This document shows positions 1 to 5,649 of a DNA stretch of 5,649 bases, one piece after another. The stretch covers positions 1 to 5,649 of the forward strand of contig JAJZGE010000155.1 of NCBI GenBank assembly GCA_021798675.1, in the 5' to 3' direction. The notes under the pieces were generated by a model. The model ran no database searches, was not told the origin of the DNA, and saw only the letters and a list, made by a program, of their open reading frames with translations. The position numbers and the translations under genes were made by a program. Position 1 is the stretch's first letter. The number at the start of each line of letters is the position of its first letter. This DNA is from Pseudomonadota bacterium (GTDB lineage: Bacteria; Pseudomonadota; Gammaproteobacteria; Xanthomonadales; Rhodanobacteraceae).

Positions 1-558
1 GACGATGCCGGCCTGGCGCACCGCACGATGCAGCTGGCGCTGGCGCCGGAACCCGCCTCGCCGGAGCCCGCGCGCGAGCCCGGCACGCTGCCGGCTGGCG
101 GCCGCGAGGAAACCGCCGCCGCGCGGCTGCAATTGCTGACCGACGCGCGCCATCGGCTGGCGCTGCGGCTGCCGTTGCTGGGCGCGGACAGCTACGCCAG
201 CGTGCAGGAGCTGGACCAGCTGCGGCGCATCGCGATCTCTGGCCGCGGCGCGCAGATCCGCATCCTGCTGCACGATCCGGCCGCCGCGCTGCGCGGCGAT
301 CATCGCCTGGTCGCGCTGGCGCAGCGGCTGCCCAGCACGATCCAGATCCGCACGCCGGTGGAAGAAATCGACCTCGGCTATCCGAGCGCCTGCCTGCTCA
401 ACGACGTGGGTGGCTACCTGTTCCAGCCCGAGGCCAGCCGGCCGCAGGGCCGCGCCGCCCGTCACGACCGCGCCAGCCACGCCCCGCTGCAGCAGCACTT
501 CGACGAGGTGTGGGAACGCGCCGAGCGTGCCAGCGTGCTGCAGGCGCTGGATCTCTAG
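1..558 (+). CDS. C-terminal part of a GNAT-like acetyltransferase with an uncharacterised C-terminal domain (5' truncated by the window)
   Basis: The frame is open from the first base, so the real start lies to the left; the ATG at 28 is internal. The first visible residues read DDAGLAHRTM. This resembles the 'eAGi.H..M' ending of small GNAT N-acetyltransferases, which move an acetyl group from acetyl-CoA to an amine. After a Pro/Ala/Glu-rich linker (about residues 11-40 of the visible part) comes a domain of about 140 residues with RIAISGRGAQIRILLHD, a 'HRLVALAQRLPS' helix and a 'FDEVWERAE' end. That layout fits, from memory, the uncharacterised domain found C-terminal to GNAT domains in gammaproteobacteria (DUF7931-like). 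The substrate is unknown. There is no transmembrane segment. It ends with TAG, 207 nt before sucA, and a promoter-like sequence in between suggests it is not part of the suc operon. The coding call is firm. The GNAT link rests on about ten residues, and the domain name is tentative. Confidence 0.75.
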   Translation, partial: DDAGLAHRTMQLALAPEPASPEPAREPGTLPAGGREETAAARLQLLTDARHRLALRLPLLGADSYASVQELDQLRRIAISGRGAQIRILLHDPAAALRGDHRLVALAQRLPSTIQIRTPVEEIDLGYPSACLLNDVGGYLFQPEASRPQGRAARHDRASHAPLQQHFDEVWERAERASVLQALDL

Positions 559-579
559 CCGCGATGGGTCACTCCGGAT

Positions 580-610
580 CGTGCGCGGATGGCGCGCTGC
601 ATGGCGCACG
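580..610 (+). repeat. Inverted repeat downstream of the acetyltransferase-like gene
   Basis: CGTGCGC (580-586) pairs perfectly with GCGCACG (604-610), giving a 7-bp stem with a 17-nt loop, beginning 21 nt after the TAG stop of the upstream gene. No T-run follows on either strand, so it does not look like a standard intrinsic terminator. It could mark the 3' end of the upstream transcript or be chance in GC-rich DNA. Confidence 0.25.
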
Positions 611-614
611 CGGG

Positions 615-645
615 TTGCCGCGCCGCAGCAGCACGGCGCTATAAT
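615..645 (+). promoter_or_regulatory. Probable sigma-70 promoter of the sucA-sucB-lpd operon
   Basis: A perfect -10 hexamer TATAAT lies at 640-645, an AT-rich island in otherwise GC-rich sequence. The best -35 candidate is TTGCCG at 615-620 (4 of 6 matches to TTGACA), with a 19-bp spacer that is longer than the usual 17. There is no extended -10 TGn. Transcription would start near 651-653, giving a leader of about 113 nt before the sucA GTG. The -10 is convincing; the -35 is weak, which may mean that activity depends on an activator or is set by the nearby inverted repeat. Confidence 0.6.
620..639. repeat. Inverted repeat abutting the -10 box (possible operator)
   Basis: GCGCCG (620-625) and CGGCGC (634-639) form a perfect 6-bp dyad around an 8-bp centre (CAGCAGCA). 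It fills the spacer between the candidate -35 and the TATAAT and directly touches the latter. That is a position where a dimeric repressor could block RNA polymerase. GC-only half sites are also common by chance in this genome, so the role is speculative. Confidence 0.25.
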
Positions 646-682
646 TGTCCGGATTACCTCCAGCTCTCCGTGTATGCGCCCC

Positions 683-705
683 GTGCGGCTTGAAAAGCGC
701 CGCAC
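683..705 (+). other. Stem-loop in the sucA mRNA leader
   Basis: GTGCGGC (683-689) pairs perfectly with GCCGCAC (699-705), enclosing a 9-nt loop (TTGAAAAGC). An alternative fold pairs GTGCG/CGCAC on the outside and GCTT/AAGC inside with a 2-nt bulge. It lies about 30 nt after the predicted transcription start and 60 nt before the sucA start codon. No T-run follows, so a simple terminator is unlikely. It may affect leader stability or translation. Confidence 0.4.
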
Positions 706-730
706 AGTCGCGACTTCCAAGGTCACACAG

Positions 731-769
731 ATGGCTGCAAGCCTCCCTTCCCTGCCGGTGGTGATGTGA
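731..769 (+). CDS. Possible 12-residue leader ORF overlapping the sucA start
   Basis: An ATG at 731 opens a 12-codon ORF (MAASLPSLPVVM) whose TGA stop at 767-769 overlaps the GTG start codon of sucA at 766-768. Upstream, AAGG at 719-722 gives a plausible ribosome binding site with 8 nt spacing. The same frame is open further upstream, with another ATG at 674 that lacks a good Shine-Dalgarno. The stop/start overlap is the geometry typical of translational coupling, so ribosomes finishing here could reinitiate on sucA. There is no run of a single regulatory codon, so classical attenuation is not suggested. It may be a chance ORF; the frame is long and open because the region is GC-rich. Confidence 0.22.
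   Translation: MAASLPSLPVVM
757..765 (+). promoter_or_regulatory. Ribosome binding site directly abutting the sucA GTG start
   Basis: GGTGGTGAT matches the extended anti-Shine-Dalgarno complement GGAGGTGAT at 8 of 9 positions. The GG-GG core ends only 4 nt before GTG, a tight spacing. It supports the GTG at 766 as start. The only in-frame codons between it and the upstream stop (TGA at 691-693) are non-start codons. Confidence 0.5.
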
Positions 770-3606
770 GTACAAACCTGATCCGCGAGTTCTTCGAGTC
801 CTCCCCACTCGCTGGCGGCAACGCCGATTACATCGAATCGCTGTACGACGCCTGGCTGGCCGACGCCGGCGCGGTATCCCCCGAATGGAACCGCTATTTC
901 GAGAGCTTCCGCGGTCGCGAAGCGGGCGATGTCTCCCACCTCGGCGCGATCGCCCGGATCGAGGCGGCGCAGAAGCAGCGCCATGGCGGCGCCGTCGCCG
1001 CGCCGATGAGCGACGAGCACGCGCGCAAGCAGGCCGGGGTGCTGCGCCTGCTCACCGCCTACCGCTCGCGCGGGCATCTGGCGGCCGACCTCGATCCGCT
1101 CGGGCTGGCGCAGAAGATGGCCGCACCGGATCTCGGGCTGGCCTTCCACGGCCTGGACGAGGCCGACCTCGACACCGAATTCGACTGCGGCACCTACGCC
1201 GGCGGCGGCCAGCGGATGAAGCTGCGCGAACTGCTGGCGCGGCTGAAGCAGGTCTACACCGGCACCATCGGTGCCGAGTTCATGTACATCAGCAACCATG
1301 AGCAGCGCAGCTGGATCTACACCCGGCTGGAGCAGGCCAACGGCGATGCCGGACTCGACCAGGCCGAGAAGCGGCAGGTGCTGGCCGCGCTGACCGCCAC
1401 CGAAGGCCTGGAGCGCTACCTGCACACCAAGTACGTGGGCCAGAAGCGCTTCTCGCTGGAAGGCGGCGACAGCCTGATCCCGATGGTCGACGACATCGTG
1501 CGCGCGGCCGGCGACAACGGCATCAAGGAACTGGTGATCGGCATGGCCCATCGCGGCCGCCTCAACGTGCTGGTCAACATCCTGGGCAAGCCACCGAAGA
1601 CCCTGTTCGAGGAGTTCGAGGGCAAGTTCGAGCACCCGGACGACCCGGCCTACTCGGGTGACGTGAAGTACCACATGGGCTTCTCGGCTGACCTCAAGAC
1701 GCCCAAGGGCGGCGTGCACGTCGCGCTGGCGTTCAACCCCTCGCACCTGGAGATCGTCAATCCGGTGGTGGCCGGCTCGGTGCACGCGCGCCAGCTGCGC
1801 CGACGCGACACCGGGCACCAGCAGTCGATCGCCGTGCTGATCCACGGCGACGCGGCGCTCGCCGGCCAGGGCGTGAACATGGAGCTGTTCAACATGTCGC
1901 AGGCCCGCGGTTTCAGGATCGGCGGCAGCATGCACATCGTGGTGAACAACCAGGTCGGCTTCACCACGTCCAACCCGCAGGACGCGCGCTCCACCATGTA
2001 CTGCACCGACCTGGCCAAGATGGTCAACGCGCCGGTGTTCCACGTGAACGGCGACGACCCGGAAGCGGTGATCGAGGTCACCCGGCTCGCCTACGCCTTC
2101 CGCAAGCAGTTCCGCAAGGACGTGGTGATCGACCTGGTCTGCTACCGCCGCCACGGCCACAACGAGGCCGACGAACCGGCCGCCACGCAACCGCTGATGT
2201 ACCAGATCATCCGCAAGCGCCCGACCACACGCGATCTCTACGCCCAGCAGCTGCAGAAGCAGGGCGTGCTGGCCGAGGGCGACGCGCAGAAGCAGCTGGA
2301 CGCCTATCGCGAGCGGCTGGAGGCTGGCGCGCCGTTGGCCGCGTTCGAGGCCAACCCGGTGCGCGACCTGGAAATCGACTGGTCGCGCTTCTACAACAAC
2401 AAGCTGTCCACGCCAGTCGACACCGCGCTGCCGAAGCAGAAGCTGATCGAGCTGGCAAGCCGCATCCTGGACCTGCCGAAGGACCTCACCCTGCAGCCGC
2501 GCGTGGGCAAGATCTACGACGACCGCCGCAAGATGGCCGCCGGCGAGCTGCCGGGCGACTGGGGCTTCGCCGAGAACCTCGCCTACGCCAGCCTGATCGA
2601 CGCCGGCCACAACCTGCGCCTGGTCGGCCAGGATTCGGGCCGCGGCACCTTCTTCCACCGCCATGCGGTGCTGCACGACCAGACCGACGGCCACACCTAC
2701 ATGCCGCTGGCCACGGTGCGCGACGGTGCCAGCGTCGAGGTGATCGACTCGCTGCTGAGCGAGGAGGCGGTGATGGCGTTCGAGTACGGCCATGCCACCA
2801 CCGATCCGGACATCCTGCACATCTGGGAAGCGCAGTTCGGCGACTTCGCCAACGGCGCGCAGGTGGTGATCGACCAGTTCATCAGCTCCGGCGAGTCGAA
2901 GTGGAACCGGCTGTGCGGGCTGGTGCTGCTGCTGCCGCACGGCTACGAAGGCCAGGGCCCGGAGCATTCCTCGGCGCGGCTGGAGCGCTTCCTGCAGCTG
3001 TGCGCGATGGACAACATGCAGGTGTGCGTGCCGACCACGCCGGCGCAGGATTTCCACATGATCCGCCGGCAGATGTTGCGTCCGGTGCGCAAGCCGCTGA
3101 TCGTGATGACGCCGAAGTCGCTGCTGCGCCACAAACTGGCCGTGTCCACGCTGGACGAGCTGGCCAGCGGCAGCTTCCAGCTGGTGATCGGCGAGCACCG
3201 CGCGCTGGCGGCGAAGAAGGTCAAGCGCGTGGTGCTGTGCGCCGGCAAGGTCTATTACGACCTGCTGGAGGAGGCCGACAAGCGCGGGCTGGGCGAGGTG
3301 GCGATCGTGCGCGTGGAGCAGCTGTATCCGTTCCCGCGCACCGAAGTGAGCGCCGAGCTGGACAAATATCCTGCGGCGCGTGAGGTCATCTGGTGTCAGG
3401 AGGAGCCGATGAACCAGGGCGCCTGGTTCCAGATCCGGCATCATCTGCAGGCCTGCATCGGCAGCCGGCACAGCCTGTCCTATGCCGGCCGCGCGCGCTC
3501 GGCGGCGCCCGCCGCCGGGCACCTCAATTCCCACGTGGCCGAGCAGGCCGCCCTCGTCGAGCAGGCGCTGGCAGCGCCGATCGGCACCGATCACTCCGCG
3601 GAGTAA
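766..3606 (+). CDS. sucA: 2-oxoglutarate dehydrogenase E1 component (thiamine-diphosphate dependent)
   Basis: Cytoplasmic E1 of the 2-oxoglutarate dehydrogenase complex in the TCA cycle. It decarboxylates 2-oxoglutarate on thiamine diphosphate and reductively succinylates the lipoyl group of SucB. The product is 946 aa, close to the 933 aa of E. coli SucA. Residues about 1-50 are the N-terminal E2-binding segment (FFESSPLAGGNADYIESLY). The ThDP-binding domain carries GMAHRGR (H262), YHMGF (H303), NPSHLE (H327), the metal/ThDP motif from GDA (D362) to NNQVGFTT (N394-N395), and RRHGHNEADEP (463-471). The transketolase-like pyrimidine domain (about 595-790) has QDSGRGTFFHRH (622-633), SEEAV and GPEHSSARLE (H734). 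The C-terminal domain has WCQEEPMNQGAW and SYAGR. No key residue is missing. GTG is the only plausible start after the in-frame stop at 691. sucB follows 6 nt after the TAA. Identification is secure by family motifs. Confidence 0.97.
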   Translation: MSTNLIREFFESSPLAGGNADYIESLYDAWLADAGAVSPEWNRYFESFRGREAGDVSHLGAIARIEAAQKQRHGGAVAAPMSDEHARKQAGVLRLLTAYRSRGHLAADLDPLGLAQKMAAPDLGLAFHGLDEADLDTEFDCGTYAGGGQRMKLRELLARLKQVYTGTIGAEFMYISNHEQRSWIYTRLEQANGDAGLDQAEKRQVLAALTATEGLERYLHTKYVGQKRFSLEGGDSLIPMVDDIVRAAGDNGIKELVIGMAHRGRLNVLVNILGKPPKTLFEEFEGKFEHPDDPAYSGDVKYHMGFSADLKTPKGGVHVALAFNPSHLEIVNPVVAGSVHARQLRRRDTGHQQSIAVLIHGDAALAGQGVNMELFNMSQARGFRIGGSMHIVVNNQVGFTTSNPQDARSTMYCTDLAKMVNAPVFHVNGDDPEAVIEVTRLAYAFRKQFRKDVVIDLVCYRRHGHNEADEPAATQPLMYQIIRKRPTTRDLYAQQLQKQGVLAEGDAQKQLDAYRERLEAGAPLAAFEANPVRDLEIDWSRFYNNKLSTPVDTALPKQKLIELASRILDLPKDLTLQPRVGKIYDDRRKMAAGELPGDWGFAENLAYASLIDAGHNLRLVGQDSGRGTFFHRHAVLHDQTDGHTYMPLATVRDGASVEVIDSLLSEEAVMAFEYGHATTDPDILHIWEAQFGDFANGAQVVIDQFISSGESKWNRLCGLVLLLPHGYEGQGPEHSSARLERFLQLCAMDNMQVCVPTTPAQDFHMIRRQMLRPVRKPLIVMTPKSLLRHKLAVSTLDELASGSFQLVIGEHRALAAKKVKRVVLCAGKVYYDLLEEADKRGLGEVAIVRVEQLYPFPRTEVSAELDKYPAAREVIWCQEEPMNQGAWFQIRHHLQACIGSRHSLSYAGRARSAAPAAGHLNSHVAEQAALVEQALAAPIGTDHSAE
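3593..3604 (+). promoter_or_regulatory. sucB ribosome binding site within a perfect palindrome
   Basis: GGAG at 3600-3603 lies 9 nt before the sucB ATG and overlaps the last codon of sucA (GAG) before its TAA. It is the right half of ACTCCGCGGAGT (3593-3604), a perfect 12-bp palindrome. As RNA it could fold into a 4-bp stem (ACTC/GAGT) with a CGCG loop, extendable past one mismatch to AT/AT. That would partly hide the Shine-Dalgarno. Ribosomes terminating sucA would melt it, which fits coupled translation of E1 and E2. Confidence 0.5.
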
Positions 3607-3612
3607 TACCCG

Positions 3613-4818
3613 ATGTCCATCGAAGTCAAAGTCCCCGTGCTGCCCGAGTCGGTCTCCGACGCCACCATCGCCACCTGGCACAAGCAGGCCGGCGACGCGG
3701 TAAGGCGCGACGAGAACCTGGTCGACCTGGAAACCGACAAGGTGGTGCTGGAAGTGCCTTCGCCGGTCGACGGCGTGCTGAAGGAAATCCGCCACCAGGT
3801 CGGCGACACGGTGAACAGCGAGCAGATCATTGCGATCATCGAGGCAGGCGCCACCGCCGCGGCTCCGGCTGCCGCCCCAGTCGCTGCGGAAGCACCGAAG
3901 GCGGCCGCCGTAACAGCCGTGGCTGCGCCCAAGCCGGCAGGCAAGGGCATGCAAGACCTGTCTCCGGCCGGTCTGCGCGTGGCTACCGAGCAGAAGATCG
4001 ACCCGTCCGGCGTGGCCGGTACCGGTCGCGACGGCCGCGTCACCAAGGAAGACCTGGTCAATTACAGCAAGGCCGCGCCGGCCGCTGCAGCACCGGTCGC
4101 CCGGCCCACGCCGGGCGCGCGGCCGGAAGAGCGCGTCCCGATGACCCGCATGCGCGCGAAGATCGCCGAGCGCCTGATGCAGTCGAAGAACTCGATCGCC
4201 ATGCTCACCTCGTTCAACGAAGTGAACCTGGCCGAGGTGGTGAAGATGCGCAAGTCGCTGGGCGAACCATTCCAGAAGTCGCACGGCGTGAAACTCGGCT
4301 TCATGAGCTTCTTCGTCAAGGCTACCGCCGAGGCGCTCAAGCGCCATCCGGTGGTCAACGCCTCGGTCGACGGCAACGACGTGATCTACCACGGCTATCA
4401 GGACATCTCGATTGCGGTGTCCACCGACAAGGGCCTGGTGACACCGGTGCTGCGCAACGTGCAGGACATGAGCTTCGCCGACATCGAACAGGGCATTGCC
4501 GACTACGCGAAGAAGGCGCGCGATGGCAAGCTGTCACTGGACGACCTGCAGGGCGGCACCTTCACCATCACCAACGGCGGCACGTTCGGCTCGCTGCTCT
4601 CCACCCCGATCGTCAACCCGCCGCAAAGCGCGATCCTGGGCATGCACACGATCAAGGAACGCGCCATCGTCGAGAACGGCCAGGTGATCGCCGCGCCGAT
4701 GATGTACATCGCGATCTCCTATGACCACCGCATCATCGACGGCAAGGACGCGGTGCTGTTCCTGGTCGATATCAAGGATCAGCTGGAGAATCCGCAGCGC
4801 ATGCTTCTCGGCATTTGA
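3613..4818 (+). CDS. sucB: Dihydrolipoyllysine-residue succinyltransferase, E2 core of the 2-oxoglutarate dehydrogenase complex
   Basis: E2 core enzyme in the cytoplasm: its swinging lipoyl arm takes the succinyl group from SucA and transfers it to CoA, giving succinyl-CoA. The product is 401 aa (E. coli 405). A single lipoyl domain spans residues 1 to about 76, with the lipoylated lysine K43 in DLETDKVV. An Ala/Pro-rich flexible linker follows (about 77-114), then the peripheral subunit-binding domain that holds E3/E1 (about 116-151, LSPAGLR...[11 protein letters not shown]). After a second Ala/Pro linker comes the catalytic domain (about 172-401), with [19 protein letters not shown] and the active-site motif DHRIIDG (H372, D376). 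One lipoyl domain plus the '[11 protein letters not shown]' start favours succinyl- over acetyltransferase, as does its place after sucA. The ATG has GGAG 9 nt upstream. The TGA stop lies inside a strong hairpin. Confidence 0.97.
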   Translation: MSIEVKVPVLPESVSDATIATWHKQAGDAVRRDENLVDLETDKVVLEVPSPVDGVLKEIRHQVGDTVNSEQIIAIIEAGATAAAPAAAPVAAEAPKAAAVTAVAAPKPAGKGMQDLSPAGLRVATEQKIDPSGVAGTGRDGRVTKEDLVNYSKAAPAAAAPVARPTPGARPEERVPMTRMRAKIAERLMQSKNSIAMLTSFNEVNLAEVVKMRKSLGEPFQKSHGVKLGFMSFFVKATAEALKRHPVVNASVDGNDVIYHGYQDISIAVSTDKGLVTPVLRNVQDMSFADIEQGIADYAKKARDGKLSLDDLQGGTFTITNGGTFGSLLSTPIVNPPQSAILGMHTIKERAIVENGQVIAAPMMYIAISYDHRIIDGKDAVLFLVDIKDQLENPQRMLLGI

Positions 4819-4839
4819 GCGTCCCCGCTCAAATGCTGA
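4808..4839 (+). other. Strong hairpin spanning the sucB stop codon
   Basis: GCATTTGAGCG (4811-4821) and CGCTCAAATGC (4826-4836) are perfect reverse complements separated by the 4-nt loop TCCC. A G-U, a C-G and a U-A pair extend the stem to 14 pairs (4808-4839). The sucB stop codon TGA (4816-4818) is inside the 5' arm, so the last three SucB codons are also structural. No U-run follows (TGAACAGGTAACGG), so read-through into lpd is expected. A role in transcript processing, 3'-end stability of sucAB mRNA or partial termination is inferred. Confidence 0.75.
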
Positions 4840-4851
4840 ACAGGTAACGGC

Positions 4852-4913
4852 GTTCTGGTGCCCACAAGAGCCTGAAGCTGCAACCTTGCCGGTTGCCTTC
4901 AGTGCACCAGAGC
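4852..4913 (+). other. Long multi-part hairpin between sucB and lpd
   Basis: Three nested complementary blocks are in register. The outer block is 4852-4861 with 4904-4913: TCTGGTGC/GCACCAGA, perfect over 8 bp, plus a U-G and a G-C pair. The middle block is CTGAAG (4872-4877) with CTTCAG (4897-4902). The inner block is GCAACC (4880-4885) with GGTTGC (4891-4896), closing a 5-nt loop TTGCC. That makes about 22 pairs. The unpaired bases are almost all on the 5' side: a 10-nt bulge at 4862-4871 and a 2-nt bulge at 4878-4879. A pyrimidine-rich stretch follows, but no T-run. No coding sequence overlaps it. It may be a structured RNA element or a palindromic repeat unit. Confidence 0.65.
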
Positions 4914-4931
4914 CCCTCCTCCGCTCCATCC

Positions 4932-5649
<718 letters not shown>

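Noticed and set aside
410..769. Long version (119 codons) of the frame that ends at the sucA start
   Set aside because: Its first half is an out-of-frame shadow of the acetyltransferase-like gene and it crosses the likely transcription start. Only the short 3' part from 731 deserves mention as a leader ORF.
569..808. 79-codon minus-strand ORF across the sucA promoter region
   Set aside because: It is rich in Arg, His and Gly with no recognisable motif, and it overlaps the promoter and the start of sucA. It is best explained by chance.
3835..4110. Ala/Pro-rich GC-biased stretches in sucB that look like repeats or a compositional island
   Set aside because: They correspond to the flexible linkers that normally separate the lipoyl, subunit-binding and catalytic domains of E2 enzymes.
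3393..4724. 443-codon plus-strand ORF overlapping the end of sucA and nearly all of sucB in another frame
   Set aside because: The product is an Arg/Gly/Ala-rich shadow of sucA and sucB. The sucB frame has all the E2 domains and motifs, and no sensible ribosome binding or family match supports the alternative.
4808..4840. The sucB-end hairpin as an ordinary intrinsic terminator closing the operon
   Set aside because: No T-run follows on the plus strand and no A-run precedes it for the minus strand. lpd follows in the same direction with a good ribosome binding site and no obvious promoter of its own.

Overview
This is a high-GC window, roughly two thirds G+C by eye. It carries the 2-oxoglutarate dehydrogenase operon in the order sucA (E1), sucB (E2), lpd (E3), all on the + strand, preceded by the 3' end of an unrelated acetyltransferase-type gene. 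The compact sucA-sucB-lpd order without sucCD or sdh next to it, the N-terminus of SucA (MSTNLIREFFESS...GGNADY), the Pseudomonas LpdG-like E3 and the overall composition suggest a gammaproteobacterium of the Xanthomonadales/Lysobacterales. A Rhodanobacter/Dyella-like genus seems likely, but that assignment rests on remembered family resemblance, not on a search.

Layout. Bases 1-558 hold the C-terminal part of a protein that enters from the left edge: the last residues of a GNAT-like domain followed by an uncharacterised C-terminal domain. Bases 559-765 are non-coding. They contain two inverted repeats, a perfect TATAAT -10 box (640-645) that probably drives the operon, a leader stem-loop (683-705), and a possible 12-codon leader ORF whose stop overlaps the GTG start of sucA. 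sucA runs 766-3606. After only 6 nt comes sucB (3613-4818), whose Shine-Dalgarno sequence sits in a 12-bp palindrome. The 148-nt gap 4819-4966 is unusually structured. It contains a near-perfect hairpin that swallows the sucB stop codon, a long multi-part hairpin with about 22 pairs, and a small hairpin just before the lpd ribosome binding site. lpd starts at 4967 and leaves the window at its right edge with 227 complete codons visible.

How the genes work together. SucA (thiamine-diphosphate E1) decarboxylates 2-oxoglutarate and passes the succinyl group to the lipoyl-lysine of SucB (E2). SucB makes succinyl-CoA, and Lpd (E3) reoxidises the dihydrolipoyl arm with FAD and NAD+. The key motifs expected in the visible parts of all three proteins are intact.

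The coding content is ordinary central metabolism. I see no mobile element, CRISPR array, RNA gene of a known class or novel gene system. The parts that merit attention are the non-coding junctions: the sucA leader with its overlapping mini-ORF, and the stacked hairpins between sucB and lpd.
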